Notes: generated by a model from the sequence alone, not told the origin. Shown: positions 49,278 to 58,729, counted from the stretch's first letter. The stretch: 64,000 nucleotides of DNA from Kineococcus aurantiacus (GCF_013409345.1 NZ_JACCBB010000001.1:3844001-3908000); one strand, 5' to 3'. Numbers and translations are program-made.

Positions 49278-50791
49278 CCGTGGAACTGGTCGACTACGAC
49301 GAGGCGGTGGCGAGCTTCGACCCCGTCCTCGGGCTCGAGGTGCACGTCGAGCTGAACACCGCGACGAAGATGTTCTCCGGGGCCCCCACGGAGTTCGGCG
49401 CCGAGCCGAACACCCAGGTGGACCCGACGTCGCTGGGCCTGCCCGGGTCCATGCCGGTGCTGAACGCCAAGGCCCTGGAGTCGGCGATCCGCATCGGCCT
49501 GGCGCTGAACTGCTCCATCGCGCAGTCCTGCCGGTTCGCCCGGAAGAACTACTTCTACCCGGACATGCCGAAGAACTTCCAGACGTCGCAGTACGACGAG
49601 CCGATCGCCTACGACGGCTACCTCGACGTCGACGTCCCGGCGTCGGAGGACGGCACGAAGCCCGCCTTCACCTACCGCGTCCTCGTCGAGCGCGCGCACA
49701 TGGAGGAGGACACCGGCAAGTCCCTGCACGTCGGCGGGTCGACGGGGCGCATCCACGGCGCGGAGTACTCCCTGGTGGACTACAACCGCGCGGGCATCCC
49801 GCTCATCGAGATCGTCACCAAGCCCCTGGAGGGCACCGGTGACCGCGCCCCCGACGTGGCCCGCGCCTACGTGGCGGCCCTGCGGGACCTGCTGCGCGCG
49901 CTCGACGTCTCGGACGTGAAGATGGAGCAGGGCTCGCTGCGCTGCGACGTGAACCTGTCGCTGCGCCCGACCCCGCAGTCCCCGCTGGGCACCCGCTCGG
50001 AGACGAAGAACGTCAACTCGCTGCGCTCGGTCGAGCGGGCCGTGCGCTACGAGGTGTCCCGGCACGCCGCGGTCCTGCGCTCGGGCGCGAAGGTCGTGCA
50101 GGAGACCCGGCACTGGCACGAGGACACCGGCCTGACGACCTCGGGCCGGGAGAAGTCCGACGCCGAGGACTACCGGTACTTCCCCGAACCCGACCTCGTG
50201 CCGATCGTCCCGGACCGGGCGTGGGTGGAGGAGCTGCGCGCCTCGCTGCCCGAGCCGCCGGCGCAGCGCCGCAAGCGGCTGCACGCCGAGTGGGGCTTCT
50301 CCGACCTGGAGTTCCGCGACCTCGTCAACGCCGGGGCCCTCGACGTCGTCGAGGCCACCGTCGCGGCGGGGGCCTCGCCCGCCGCGGCTCGCAAGTGGTG
50401 GTCCGGGGAACTGGCCCGCCGCGCCAACGCCGACGGCGTGGACCTGGCGGACCTGCCCGTCACCCCCGCCGACGTGGCCGAGCTGGCCGGGCTCGTCGAG
50501 GCCGGCAAGCTCACCGACCGCCTCGCCCGGGAGGCCCTCGACGGCGTGCTGGCCGGGGAGGGGTCGGTCGCGCAGGTCGTGGAGGCGCGCGGCCTCGTCG
50601 TCGTCCAGGACGACGGCGCGCTGGCCGCGGCCGTGGACAAGGTGCTGGCGGCCAACCCCGACGTGGTCGAGAAGATCCGCGGCGGGAAGGCGCAGGCCGC
50701 CGGGGCGCTCATCGGCCAGGTCATGAAGGAGATGCAGGGCAAGGCGGACGCGGCGAAGATCCGCGGGCTGATCGCCGAACGCGTCAGCTGA
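49274..50791 (+). CDS. gatB: Asp-tRNA(Asn)/Glu-tRNA(Gln) amidotransferase subunit B
   Basis: 505 residues from the GTG at 49274. It binds the misacylated tRNA, phosphorylates the side chain with ATP and amidates it. Family features: [81 protein letters not shown] and [17 protein letters not shown]. The C-terminal YqeY-type tail domain is present (GLIAERVS at the end). Its end overlaps the beta-lactamase gene on the other strand by 8 nt. Confidence 0.97.
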   Translation: MTVELVDYDEAVASFDPVLGLEVHVELNTATKMFSGAPTEFGAEPNTQVDPTSLGLPGSMPVLNAKALESAIRIGLALNCSIAQSCRFARKNYFYPDMPKNFQTSQYDEPIAYDGYLDVDVPASEDGTKPAFTYRVLVERAHMEEDTGKSLHVGGSTGRIHGAEYSLVDYNRAGIPLIEIVTKPLEGTGDRAPDVARAYVAALRDLLRALDVSDVKMEQGSLRCDVNLSLRPTPQSPLGTRSETKNVNSLRSVERAVRYEVSRHAAVLRSGAKVVQETRHWHEDTGLTTSGREKSDAEDYRYFPEPDLVPIVPDRAWVEELRASLPEPPAQRRKRLHAEWGFSDLEFRDLVNAGALDVVEATVAAGASPAAARKWWSGELARRANADGVDLADLPVTPADVAELAGLVEAGKLTDRLAREALDGVLAGEGSVAQVVEARGLVVVQDDGALAAAVDKVLAANPDVVEKIRGGKAQAAGALIGQVMKEMQGKADAAKIRGLIAERVS

Positions 50792-51740
50792 GCCGCTGGA
50801 CGACGAGCCCGGCCGCGCGCGCCACGAGCGCGGGGTCGGGCTCGTCGTCGGTCCCGGGCCGGTCGGAGAAGACGGCCAGGACCCAGGGGGCGGCCCCGCC
50901 GGGGGGCCGGAGCACGGCGAGGTCGTTGAGGCCGGCGTGGACGCCGGTGCGCCCGGTCTTGTCGCCCGCGTCCCAGCCGGCGGGGACCCCGGCCCGCACG
51001 AGGTCGGGCCCGGTGGTGCTGGCCCGCAGCCACGTCGCGAGGAGCTCGCGGTCGGCGGGGTCGAGGGCGTCGCCGAGGGCGTAGGCCCGCAGGTCGGTGC
51101 CGAAGGCGCGCGGTGAGGTGGTGTCGCGCGCGTCCCCGGGCGCGGTGTCGTTGAGGCCGGGTTCGGTGCGGTCGGACCGCGTGACGGTGTCGCCGAGGGC
51201 CCGCAGCCGCGCCTGGAACCCGGCGGGGCCGCCGAGGGCGTCGAGCAGCAGGTTCCCGGCGGTGTTGTCGCTGACGGTGACGGCCGCCTCGGCGGCCCGG
51301 CCCAGGGTGAGGCCGTCCGCGACGTGCTGCGCGGTGACCGGGGAGTGGCTCACGAGGTCGGCCTCCTCGACCGCGACCCGGCGGTCGAGGTCGGTGCCGT
51401 CGGCCAGCAGCGCGGCCGCGGCCAGCGCCTTGTACGTGGAGGCGAACGCGAACCGCTCGTCGGCCCGGTGCTCCACCGTCCGCCCCGTGCCGGTGTCGAC
51501 GGCCCACACGCCCAGCCGGGCCCCGAACTCCTGCTCCAGCGCGCCGAGGCCGGGGTCGAGGGCCGGCGGGGACGGGGCCGTGGACGGGGCTGAGGACGTG
51601 GACGGGGACGAGGACGGGGACGGGGCTGAGGACGTGGACGGGAACGGGGTCGGGGTCGGGGCGGTGGGGTCCCCGGCCGTCCCCGAGCAGGCCGCCAGGA
51701 GCAGGGCGCACCCCAGCAGCGCGGTGCCGCGCCGCCTCAC
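50784..51740 (-). CDS. Class A beta-lactamase (lipoprotein)
   Basis: 318 residues from the GTG at 51740. The signal [13 protein letters not shown] has a lipobox Cys, so the enzyme should be tethered outside the membrane by a Pro/Ser/Thr-rich linker of about 35 residues built from short Pro-Ser repeats. All four class A motifs are intact: FASTYKAL (S70-x-x-K73), VSDNTAGN (SDN), RTEPGLNDT (E166-x-x-L-N) and DKTGRTG (KTG). It should hydrolyse beta-lactams. Coupled (GTGA) to the upstream DedA-like gene; no regulator is adjacent. Confidence 0.93.
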   Translation of the reverse strand: MRRRGTALLGCALLLAACSGTAGDPTAPTPTPFPSTSSAPSPSSSPSTSSAPSTAPSPPALDPGLGALEQEFGARLGVWAVDTGTGRTVEHRADERFAFASTYKALAAAALLADGTDLDRRVAVEEADLVSHSPVTAQHVADGLTLGRAAEAAVTVSDNTAGNLLLDALGGPAGFQARLRALGDTVTRSDRTEPGLNDTAPGDARDTTSPRAFGTDLRAYALGDALDPADRELLATWLRASTTGPDLVRAGVPAGWDAGDKTGRTGVHAGLNDLAVLRPPGGAAPWVLAVFSDRPGTDDEPDPALVARAAGLVVQRLS

Positions 51741-52345
51741 CGGGCCCCTCCCCGGGCGTGGACGAACCGGTTGAGCAGAAGGTCGACGACGAACCCGAGC
51801 GCCAGGGCGACGACGATCCCCAGCACGGCCCCCACCAGCGGGGTGGACTCCACCCAGTGCCCGGCCAGCGACCCGATCGCGATCGAGTACGCCGCCCACG
51901 TGAGCGCCGCGAGCGCGCTGAGCCCCACGAACCGGGTCCGCGGGAACTGCACCGCCCCGGCCGTGAGGTTCACCGCGACCCGCCCGATCGGCACGTAGCG
52001 GGCCGCGAGGATCGCGAAGGGGCCCCGCCGGTCCAGCTCCAGGGCGGCGCGGCTGAAGGCCCGTTCCAGCCGGGGGTGCCCGGCGACCCAGCGGCGCAGC
52101 GGGGAGTGCCGGCCCAGGGCGTAGGTGAGGTTGTCCCCCAGGAACGCCCCGACCGCCGCGCAGCCGAACAGCGCCCACCGGTCGGGGTGCCCGGTGTCGG
52201 CGGCGACGGCCGAGAGCCCGATGACGATCGACTCGCTGGGCAGCGGCGGGACGAAACCGTCGAGCGCGGCCAGGGCGAGCACCGCGGCCAGCACCCAGGG
52301 GGCTCCCGCGTGCTCGGTGACGAGCGCGTTGAGCTGGTCGAACAC
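51737..52345 (-). CDS. DedA/SNARE-associated family membrane protein
   Basis: 202 residues from the GTG at 52345. Four or more membrane helices and the DedA features [19 protein letters not shown] (re-entrant E-x-x-x-P type segment), [19 protein letters not shown] and [20 protein letters not shown], whose Arg residues are conserved. DedA proteins are thought to flip undecaprenyl phosphate or other lipids and support envelope homeostasis. The overlap with the beta-lactamase gene is suggestive of a cell-wall link. Confidence 0.9.
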   Translation of the reverse strand: MFDQLNALVTEHAGAPWVLAAVLALAALDGFVPPLPSESIVIGLSAVAADTGHPDRWALFGCAAVGAFLGDNLTYALGRHSPLRRWVAGHPRLERAFSRAALELDRRGPFAILAARYVPIGRVAVNLTAGAVQFPRTRFVGLSALAALTWAAYSIAIGSLAGHWVESTPLVGAVLGIVVALALGFVVDLLLNRFVHARGGAR

Positions 52346-52351
52346 CCGGCC

Positions 52352-52357
52352 AGCCTG
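52352..52357 (-). promoter_or_regulatory. Possible -10 element of the DedA-beta-lactamase operon
   Basis: On the minus strand CAGGCT is followed by 6 nt and the GTG at 52345. Confidence 0.35.
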
Positions 52358-52388
52358 CCACGCCCGGCGTCGGCCCGGGGGGCGGGCG

Positions 52389-52394
52389 TATCCT
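52389..52394 (+). promoter_or_regulatory. Probable -10 element of pdxY
   Basis: TATCCT is followed by 7 nt and the GTG at 52402, without a ribosome site. Confidence 0.5.
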
Positions 52395-52401
52395 CCCGCG
52401 G

Positions 52402-53253
52402 GTGAAGGTGCTCTCCATCCAGTCCGCCGTCGCCCACGGTCACGTCGGCAACTCCGCCGCGGTCTTCCCCCTGCAGCGCATCGGGGTCGAGGTCGTGCCC
52501 GTCTACACGGTGAACTTCTCCAACCACACCGGGTACGGCGCCTGGCGGGGTCCGCTCATCTCCCCGGCGGACGTGGCCGACGTCCTCACCGGCGTCGAGG
52601 AGCGCGGGGTGTTCCCGCAGGTCGACGTCGTCCTGTCGGGGTACCAGGGCGGGGTCGGGATCGGTGACGTGATCGTGGACGCCGTGCGGCGGGTGAAGGC
52701 CGCGAACCCGTCCGCGATCTACGCGTGCGACCCGGTCATGGGCAACGCGAAGTCGGGCTGCTTCGTCGCCCCGGAGATCCCCGACCTGCTGCGCGACCGC
52801 GTCGTGCCCGTCGCCGACGTCATCACGCCCAACCAGTTCGAGCTGGGGTACCTCACCGGCACCGAGCCCTCGACCCTGGAGTCCACCCTCGCCTCGGTCG
52901 ACGCGGCCCGGGCCATGGGCCCTTCGACCGTCCTGGTGACCAGCGTGGAGCGCCCCGACCGCGAGGAGGGCACCGTCGAGGTCCTCGTCGCCGACGACTC
53001 CGGCGCCTGGGTCGTCCAGACGCCCATGCTGCCGTTCAAGGCCAACGGCTCCGGCGACGTGACGGCCGCGCTGTTCACCGCCCACCTGCGCTCCACTGGG
53101 GACGCGAAGGTGGCGCTGGAGCGCACCGTCTCCAGCGTCTTCGACCTCATCGAGCTGACGTACCGGTCGGGGCAGCGGGAGCTGCAGCTCGTCGAGGCGC
53201 AGGAGGCGTACGCGCACCCGCGCCTGCAGTTCACCGCCCGGCGCGTGCGCTGA
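52402..53253 (+). CDS. pdxY: Pyridoxal kinase
   Basis: 283 residues; phosphorylates pyridoxal to PLP in the salvage pathway. Ribokinase-fold signatures: [20 protein letters not shown] at the N-terminus, [56 protein letters not shown] and the anion-hole/catalytic motif [14 protein letters not shown] (GSGD Asp). The N-terminal pattern fits PdxY rather than ThiD-like PdxK. It stands alone between divergent and convergent neighbours. Confidence 0.95.
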   Translation: MKVLSIQSAVAHGHVGNSAAVFPLQRIGVEVVPVYTVNFSNHTGYGAWRGPLISPADVADVLTGVEERGVFPQVDVVLSGYQGGVGIGDVIVDAVRRVKAANPSAIYACDPVMGNAKSGCFVAPEIPDLLRDRVVPVADVITPNQFELGYLTGTEPSTLESTLASVDAARAMGPSTVLVTSVERPDREEGTVEVLVADDSGAWVVQTPMLPFKANGSGDVTAALFTAHLRSTGDAKVALERTVSSVFDLIELTYRSGQRELQLVEAQEAYAHPRLQFTARRVR

Positions 53254-53268
53254 CCCCGCCGCTCCCGC

Positions 53269-53304
53269 CGCCGGTCACTCCGCCGGTCACTCCGCCGGTC
53301 ACGT
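53269..53304. repeat. 12-bp tandem repeat, three copies
   Basis: CGCCGGTCACTC occurs at 53269 and 53281 and again with two changes at 53293, filling the 45-nt gap between the convergent pdxY and sugar dehydrogenase stops. It may be a simple slippage repeat. Confidence 0.8.
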
Positions 53305-54465
53305 CAGCGGGACCGTCACGAGCCGGTCGTCGCCCTGCCTGGGGGTGCCGCGGAACGTGTTGGAGGTGAGGACCCACAACGACCCGTCCGGTCCCACCTC
53401 CACGGTCCGCAGCCGGCCCAGGGTGCCGTCGAGGTAGGCGTCGGGGGTCCCGGTGGGGCCGTCGGGGTTCAGCGGGACCCGCCACAGCCGCTGGCCCCGC
53501 AGGGCCGCGACGTACACGGCGTCGGGGGTGACGGCGACGCCGGAGGGGGAGGAGTCGGCCGTCGCCCACGTCTGCAGGGGCGCGACGTACTCCCCGCCGC
53601 CGTCCCCGGGGCCCTCCACCTCGGGCCAGCCGTAGTTCCCGCCGGGCCTGATGACGTTGAGCTCGTCCCAGGTGTCCTGCCCGAACTCCGAGGCGATCAT
53701 CCGGCCCGTGGCGTCCCAGCCGAAACCCTGCACGTTGCGGTGGCCGTAGGACCACGTGCGCGAGCCCTGGAAGGGGTTGTCGGAGGGGATCGACCCGTCG
53801 GCCTCGACCCGCAGGACCTTCCCGCCGAGGGAGCCCACGTCCTGGGCGCTGGGCCGGTCCTGCGCGTCCCCGGTCCCGACGTACAGCTTGCCGTCGGGCC
53901 CGAACGCCAGCCGCCCCCCGTTGTGGGTGGTGTTCTTCGGGATCCCCGTCACGATCGGCGTGGCCTGCGTGAGGCGGTTCTGCACCAGCGTGTAGCGCAC
54001 GACGCGGTTGTCGTCCCGCGCGGTCTGGTAGAGGAACACGTGCTGGTCGGTGGTGAACGCGGGCGAGACCGCGACGCCCAGCAGGCCGCCCTCGCCGGCG
54101 GGGGCGACGTCGGGGACCTCCCCGTCCGGGCCGTCGGTGCCCAGCACGTCGCGCACGCCCGGCCCCAGCCGCACGACGCGGGCCTGGTCCCGCAGCGTCA
54201 CCAGCGCCGTCCCGTCCGGCAGCACCGCCAGCCCCCACGGGACGTCGAGGCCCGTCGCGATGTCCACCGGGGTGCCGGGTTTGCCGATGGCGGCGGCCCG
54301 CGGGTCGGGCACGGGGGCCGCCGCACCGCCGGTGGGGGCCGGCTCCGCGGACGAGGTCGCCGACGTGGGGGAGGGGGAGGACGCCCCGGGGGCGCTGTTC
54401 GAGCAGCCCACCAGGAGCACCCCGGTCAGGGCCACGGGGACGAGCGCGCGCGGTCCTCGGCTCAC
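53299..54465 (-). CDS. PQQ-type soluble glucose/sorbosone dehydrogenase family lipoprotein
   Basis: 388 residues from the GTG at 54465 with GAGG 8 nt upstream. A lipoprotein signal (LVPVALTGVLLVGC, Cys22) and a Ser/Pro/Thr linker precede a six-bladed propeller (about residues 65-388). Family features: GLDVPWGLAVLPDGTALVTL, GGLLGVAVSPAF, THNGGRLAFGPDGKLYVGTG, WSYGHRNVQGFGWDATGRMI and ELNVIRPGGNYGWP. The His near THNGG is the usual base. Whether PQQ is made by this organism is not shown in the window; some homologues lack sugar-oxidising activity. Confidence 0.88.
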   Translation of the reverse strand: MSRGPRALVPVALTGVLLVGCSNSAPGASSPSPTSATSSAEPAPTGGAAAPVPDPRAAAIGKPGTPVDIATGLDVPWGLAVLPDGTALVTLRDQARVVRLGPGVRDVLGTDGPDGEVPDVAPAGEGGLLGVAVSPAFTTDQHVFLYQTARDDNRVVRYTLVQNRLTQATPIVTGIPKNTTHNGGRLAFGPDGKLYVGTGDAQDRPSAQDVGSLGGKVLRVEADGSIPSDNPFQGSRTWSYGHRNVQGFGWDATGRMIASEFGQDTWDELNVIRPGGNYGWPEVEGPGDGGGEYVAPLQTWATADSSPSGVAVTPDAVYVAALRGQRLWRVPLNPDGPTGTPDAYLDGTLGRLRTVEVGPDGSLWVLTSNTFRGTPRQGDDRLVTVPLT

Positions 54466-54488
54466 GGACCCATCCTCACCCGGCTCGG

Positions 54489-54494
54489 TACCGT
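54489..54494 (+). promoter_or_regulatory. Probable -10 element of the 2-hydroxyacid dehydrogenase gene
   Basis: TACCGT is followed by 7 nt and the GTG at 54502. Confidence 0.45.
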
Positions 54495-54501
54495 GCGCGA
54501 C

Positions 54502-55404
54502 GTGAGCCTCCTCGTCAGCGTCCCGTCCTGTTCCTGGGCCAGCGCCCTCGGTCCCGTCGAGGGCGCCGACGTCGTCGTCTGGGACGGGGCCGGCCCCCTG
54601 CCCGGGCCGGCCCCCGACCTCGTCGTGCCGCCGTACGTCGCCACCCCGGACCTGTCCCACCTGCCGGCCGGCACGCGCGCCGTGCAGCTGCTGACCATCG
54701 GGTACGACGGGGTCCCCGAGCAGCTGCCCGCGGGGGTGCGGCTGTGCAACGCCACCGGCGTCCACGAGACGTCCACCGCCGAGCTGGCCGTCGGCCTGGC
54801 GATCGCCGCGCTGCGCGGGATCGGCGACGACGCGCGCGCCATGGCGGCGGGGGAGTGGAACCCCTCCCGGCGCACGTCCCTGGCCGACCGCCGCGTCCTC
54901 GTCGTCGGCTGGGGCGGGGTGGGCCGGGCGACCGCGGCCCGGCTCGCGCCGTTCGAGTGCTCCGTGACCGCCGTCGGCACCCGCGCGCGCGTGCAGGACG
55001 GGGTGCCGGTGCACGCCGTGGAGGAGCTGCCCGACCTGCTGCCGCAGCACGACGTCGTCGTCCTGGCCTGCCCCCTGACGGAACGGACCCGGGGGCTGGT
55101 CGACCGGGGGTTCCTCGCCGCGCTGCCGGACGGGGCGCTGGTCGTCAACGTGGCCCGCGGGCCCGTCGTGGACACCGCGGCGCTGCTGGCCGAGCTGCGC
55201 GCGGGCCGGCTGCGCGCCGCCCTCGACGTCACCGACCCCGAGCCGCTGCCCGCCGACCACCCGCTGTGGACCGCCCCCGGGGTCCTCGTCACCCCCCACG
55301 TCGGGGGGAACTCCACGGCCTTCCGGCCGCGGATGCTCACCCTGCTGCGTGACCAGATCGCCCGGCTGGCAGCGGGTCGGGAGTTGCGGAACGTCGTCCG
55401 GTAG
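54502..55404 (+). CDS. D-isomer-specific 2-hydroxyacid dehydrogenase
   Basis: 300 residues from the GTG at 54502. NAD-binding Rossmann motif VLVVGWGGVGRATAARL (G-x-G-x-x-G, about residues 133-149) and the catalytic residues of the family: Arg in VVNVARGPVVDT, Glu in VTDPEPLPADHPLW and His in VTPHVGGNST. It would reduce a 2-keto acid (glyoxylate, hydroxypyruvate or similar) or oxidise the D-hydroxyacid. The substrate-binding domain is diverged, so specificity is open. The 3' end overlaps the chelatase gene on the other strand by 68 nt. Confidence 0.92.
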   Translation: MSLLVSVPSCSWASALGPVEGADVVVWDGAGPLPGPAPDLVVPPYVATPDLSHLPAGTRAVQLLTIGYDGVPEQLPAGVRLCNATGVHETSTAELAVGLAIAALRGIGDDARAMAAGEWNPSRRTSLADRRVLVVGWGGVGRATAARLAPFECSVTAVGTRARVQDGVPVHAVEELPDLLPQHDVVVLACPLTERTRGLVDRGFLAALPDGALVVNVARGPVVDTAALLAELRAGRLRAALDVTDPEPLPADHPLWTAPGVLVTPHVGGNSTAFRPRMLTLLRDQIARLAAGRELRNVVR

Positions 55405-56101
55405 CCGTGTCGTAGCGGTCCAGCACGAGCTCGACCAGCGCCGGGTGCACGCCCAGGGGAGCGGTCACGAGGTCCGCCCCCACGGCGTCCAGCCGGGCCG
55501 AGAACACCCCCGGCGCCAGCAGGTAGCTGACGACGGCCACCGGGCCGGGGCCCGCGGCCGCCACGGCGTCGGCGACGGACGGTTCCTGCGCGGAGAGGAA
55601 CCCCGTGGTCACGGGACGGCCCACGCGCTGCGCCAGCAGCTGCGCGGCCCGGGCCACGTCGGCCTGCGCCTGCGCGTCGGAGGACCCCGCCGCCGCCAGG
55701 ACCACCGCCCCGCCGAAGCCGCCGAGGCGCTCGGCGAGGATGCCCGTGATGACCTCGTCGGGGCCCAGGGCGGCCGCGGCGAAGGCCCGGCCGTGGCCAC
55801 GCTCCAGGGCCTGCGCGATGTCGACGCGCACGTGGTAGCCGCTGGACAGCAGCAGGGGCACGACCACGGCGTCCCGGCCGGGCCCCCCCTCGTCCCCGCC
55901 GGTGCACACGCGCTCGACCACGTCGGCCAGGAAGGGGCCGTGGACGTCGACGTGGGCGGCCTCGACCTCCAGCCCCGGCCGGGCCGCGCGGACGGCCGCG
56001 CGCAGCCCCTCGACGACCTCCCGGCCCGCGGCCGAGCGCGTCCCGTGCGAGCAGGCGATGAGCACCGGGGGCCGCGACGCGGACTGCGGCGCGGGGGTCA
56101 C
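55337..56101 (-). CDS. Sirohydrochlorin chelatase (CbiX/SirB family)
   Basis: 254 residues from the GTG at 56101, overlapping the HemD-like gene (GTGA). The protein has the two-lobed chelatase fold: PPVLIACSHGTRSAAGREVV with the metal-binding His, VPLLLSSGYHVRVDIAQALE with the second His, and a second half with VVLAAAGSSDAQAQADV. It inserts Fe2+ (siroheme) or Co2+ into sirohydrochlorin. As the last gene of the nitrite reductase operon, its job is most likely the final step of the siroheme needed by NirB. The C-terminal 23 codons are overlapped by the convergent dehydrogenase gene. Confidence 0.9.
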   Translation of the reverse strand: MTPAPQSASRPPVLIACSHGTRSAAGREVVEGLRAAVRAARPGLEVEAAHVDVHGPFLADVVERVCTGGDEGGPGRDAVVVPLLLSSGYHVRVDIAQALERGHGRAFAAAALGPDEVITGILAERLGGFGGAVVLAAAGSSDAQAQADVARAAQLLAQRVGRPVTTGFLSAQEPSVADAVAAAGPGPVAVVSYLLAPGVFSARLDAVGADLVTAPLGVHPALVELVLDRYDTATGRRSATPDPLPAGRSGHAAG

Positions 56102-57195
56102 GCGACCACGTCCAGCCGGTAGCCGCGCTTGACGACGGTCCGCACCAGCCCGGCGTCGGGCAGCGCCGCCCGCAGGCGCCCGACGGTCACCTCGACGGCG
56201 TGCTCGTCGGCCGCGCCCGGCAGGACCGGCAGCAGGTCCTCCCGGCTGAGCACGGTCCCGCCGGCCCGGGCCAGCCGGCGCAGGACCGCCAGCGGCCCCG
56301 GGGCCAGCTCCAGCACCGTCCCGTCCAGGACGGCCGTCTGCGCGCGCAGCACCAGCCGCCCGCAGCCGGTCGTGACGTCGGCCACGGGGTGCGCGGCCAG
56401 GTGGGCCGTCAGGGTCCGCAGCAGCGCGCCCAGGCGCCACCGGTCGGGGATCAGCGGGTCGATCCCCTCCAGGCGCAGCGGCTCGGCGGTGACGTCGCCC
56501 ACGGCGCAGGCGATGACGCCGTCGCGGAACCCGGCGACGAGGTCGTCGAACGAGCCGCGCTGGCGGGCGGCCTCCAGCAGCGCCACGGCGCCGGGGGCGC
56601 TGGTGAACGTCACGGCGTCCAGCGAGCGGGCCGCGACGAGGTCGACGAGCCGGTCCACGGCCCCGGGGTCGGCCGGCGGCAGCCAGCGGTACACCGACAC
56701 CCCGCGCACCCGCGCCCCCGCCGCGACGAGGGGTTCGAGCTGCTGGACGTCGGCGGCCCCGTGCAGCTGCACGACGACCGACCGGCCCGCGACGCCCTCG
56801 GCGACGAGCCGCTCGACGGCCTCGGCCGTCTGCTCCGAGGCCGCCGACCACGTCTCGCGCAGGCCGTTGGCGCGGATGACGCCGGTGGCCTTCGGGCCGC
56901 GCGCCACGACCCGCGCCCGGCCGAGGGTCTCCAGCAGCGGGGTGGCCAGCCCGGCCGCGTCGGCGGCCTCGACCCACCCCCGCAACCCGATCCCCGTCGT
57001 GATGAGCACGTCGTCGGGCGGGTCGGCGATGACGTCGCGCGTCTCGGCCAGCAGCTGGTCGTCCTCGGTCAGCGGGACGATGCGCATCGTCGGCGCGTGG
57101 ACGACGCGGGCGCCCTTGCGCTCGAACGTCGCGATCATGTCGCCCGAGCGGCGGTCGCTGGTGATGCCGATCGTCACGCCCAGGAGTTCGCTCAC
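56098..57195 (-). CDS. Uroporphyrinogen-III synthase-like protein fused to a winged-helix DNA-binding domain
   Basis: 365 residues from the GTG at 57195 (GTGA overlap with cysG). Residues about 1-255 resemble HemD (GVTIGITSDRRSGDMIATFE, LITTGIGLRGWVEAADAA, VSVYRWLPPADP, AVTFTSAPGAVALLEAA). Residues about 270-365 form an OmpR/PhoB-type winged helix (ELAPGPLAVLRRLARAGGTV, EVTVGRLRAALPDAGLVRTV, KRGYRLDVV). This fusion is known in actinobacterial nitrate clusters. It may make uroporphyrinogen III, regulate the operon in response to a tetrapyrrole, or both. Confidence 0.88.
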   Translation of the reverse strand: MSELLGVTIGITSDRRSGDMIATFERKGARVVHAPTMRIVPLTEDDQLLAETRDVIADPPDDVLITTGIGLRGWVEAADAAGLATPLLETLGRARVVARGPKATGVIRANGLRETWSAASEQTAEAVERLVAEGVAGRSVVVQLHGAADVQQLEPLVAAGARVRGVSVYRWLPPADPGAVDRLVDLVAARSLDAVTFTSAPGAVALLEAARQRGSFDDLVAGFRDGVIACAVGDVTAEPLRLEGIDPLIPDRWRLGALLRTLTAHLAAHPVADVTTGCGRLVLRAQTAVLDGTVLELAPGPLAVLRRLARAGGTVLSREDLLPVLPGAADEHAVEVTVGRLRAALPDAGLVRTVVKRGYRLDVVA

Positions 57196-58403
57196 GAGTG
57201 CGGACGGTAGGGGAACGCGGCCCCCGACGCCATCTCCGCCCCCAGCGCCGCCACGGCGCCGACGACGATGACCGCGGGGTTGCGCACCCCCCGCTCGGCG
57301 GCCAGGTCCGCGATGTCCGCGAGCGTCCCGCGCGTCGTGCGCTGCCCTGCGCGCCAGCCGTTCTCGACGACCGCGACGGGGGTGGTGGCGGGTTTGCCGC
57401 CGGCCAGCAGCGCCGCGGCGATCCGGGGCAGCATCGTGACGCCCATGAGGAACACCAGCGTCCCCTCGACGCGGGCCAGCGCGTCGCCGTCGACCTCCTC
57501 GTGGCCGCTGACCACCGTGACCGAGCGGGCCAGCCCGCGGTGGGTCACGGGGATCCCGGCCGCCGCGGGGACGGCCAGGGCGCTCGTGACGCCCGGGACG
57601 ACCTCGACGTCCACGCCCGCCGCGCGGCAGGCCAGGACCTCCTCCCCGCCGCGGCCCAGCACGTACGGGTCGCCGCCCTTGAGCCGCACGACGCGGCGGC
57701 CGGCGAGGGCGTGCCCGACGACGATCCGGTTGATCTCCTCCTGCGGCACGGGGTGGTGGTCGGGCGTCTTGCCGACGTCGACGACCTCGACGGCGGGGTC
57801 CAGCTCGTCCAGGACGTCCGTGGGGGCCAGGCGGTCGACGACGACGACGTCCGCCTCGGCCAGCCGCCGCCGCCCGCGCAGCGTCAGCAGGTCCACCTCC
57901 CCGGGGCCACCGCCGACGAGGGTGACCCGGCCCGGGCCCGGGCGGGTCCGGCGCAGCGGGGCCGCGCCGGAGTCCAGCCAGCGCGACAGCGCCTCGCGCA
58001 GGGCCGTGGCCCGGCGCGGGTCGCCCCCGGCCGTGGCCGAGACCGTCACCTCCTCGCGGCGCACGACGACGGGCGTCCACGCCGAGGACGCCGCCGCGTC
58101 GTCGGCCCGCACGCACCACACGTGCAGGGCCTCGGCCGCGGCGGCCACCGCGGCGTCCGCGGCGGGGTCGCCGGTGGCGGTGTGCGCGAGCCAGGCACCG
58201 GCGACGTCGGCGGGCTCGACCTCGCGGGCCTCCCAGCGCACGCGGGGCAGCAGGTCCCGCAGGTCCTCGCACAGCGCGGGGGCGACGACCAGGACGTCGG
58301 CGCCGGCGTCGGCCAGGTCGCGGGCGCGGCGGGCCGCGACGGGCCCCCCGCCGGCGACCAGGACCCGGCGGCCGGACACGTCGAGGTGCAGCGGGTACGT
58401 CAC
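57192..58403 (-). CDS. cysG: Siroheme synthase-type protein: precorrin-2 dehydrogenase plus uroporphyrinogen-III methyltransferase
   Basis: 403 residues from the GTG at 58403, with GGAGG 7 nt upstream inside nirD. The N-terminal part (about 1-150) is the NAD-dependent precorrin-2 dehydrogenase domain (GRRVLVAGGGPVAARRARDL, VNVV-type beta strands). The C-terminal part (about 160-400) is the SAM-dependent methyltransferase: RVTLVGGGPGEVDLLTLRGR, VVRLKGGDPYVLGRGGEEV and VVPGVTSALAVPAAAGIPVT. Together they convert uroporphyrinogen III to sirohydrochlorin. The domain that also inserts iron in full CysG is small or replaced by the downstream chelatase. Confidence 0.93.
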   Translation of the reverse strand: MTYPLHLDVSGRRVLVAGGGPVAARRARDLADAGADVLVVAPALCEDLRDLLPRVRWEAREVEPADVAGAWLAHTATGDPAADAAVAAAAEALHVWCVRADDAAASSAWTPVVVRREEVTVSATAGGDPRRATALREALSRWLDSGAAPLRRTRPGPGRVTLVGGGPGEVDLLTLRGRRRLAEADVVVVDRLAPTDVLDELDPAVEVVDVGKTPDHHPVPQEEINRIVVGHALAGRRVVRLKGGDPYVLGRGGEEVLACRAAGVDVEVVPGVTSALAVPAAAGIPVTHRGLARSVTVVSGHEEVDGDALARVEGTLVFLMGVTMLPRIAAALLAGGKPATTPVAVVENGWRAGQRTTRGTLADIADLAAERGVRNPAVIVVGAVAALGAEMASGAAFPYRPHS

Positions 58404-58729
58404 AGCGACACCTCCACGAGCCCGTCTGTGGTGACCCGACAAGGATGCACCGCGATCGGCCCCTCCCCGCCCGCGGACTCACCCGTGGTGAGGTCGAACG
58501 TGGCCAGGTGCAGCGGGCACACCACGACCCGCTCGTCGACCTGTCCGTCGGCCAGCGGCCCGCCCGCGTGCGGGCAGGCGGCCTGCACGGCGCTGACCCG
58601 GCCGCTGCGGTGCCGGAACAGCGCGACCTGCTCGCCGTCGACGACGTACGTCCGGCCCTCCCCGACGGGCAGGTCCTCGACCCGGCACACCGCCGTGGGG
58701 CTGGCGGTGGGGCTGGTGGTGCCGTTCAC
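58400..58729 (-). CDS. nirD: Nitrite reductase small subunit NirD (Rieske domain)
   Basis: 109 residues from the GTG at 58729, overlapping the nirB stop and the cysG start by 4 nt each. It has a Rieske-type [2Fe-2S] fold with ACPHAGGPLADG (C-x-H) and VVCPLHLATFDLTTG (C-x2-H); both Cys and both His ligands are present. It forms the assimilatory NADH-nitrite reductase with NirB and passes electrons toward siroheme. About 15 N-terminal residues before the domain are Pro/Thr-rich. Confidence 0.93.
   Translation of the reverse strand: MNGTTSPTASPTAVCRVEDLPVGEGRTYVVDGEQVALFRHRSGRVSAVQAACPHAGGPLADGQVDERVVVCPLHLATFDLTTGESAGGEGPIAVHPCRVTTDGLVEVSL

Noticed and set aside
51593-51665. GAC/GGG-rich repeat as a regulatory element
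   Set aside because: It encodes the Pro/Ser linker of the beta-lactamase lipoprotein; low-complexity linkers explain it.
50784-51740. D-alanyl-D-alanine carboxypeptidase rather than beta-lactamase
   Set aside because: The E-x-x-L-N motif (Glu166) needed for deacylation in class A enzymes is present along with STYK, SDN and KTG.
53269-53304. CRISPR-like repeat array
   Set aside because: Direct 12-bp repeats without spacers; no cas genes in the window.
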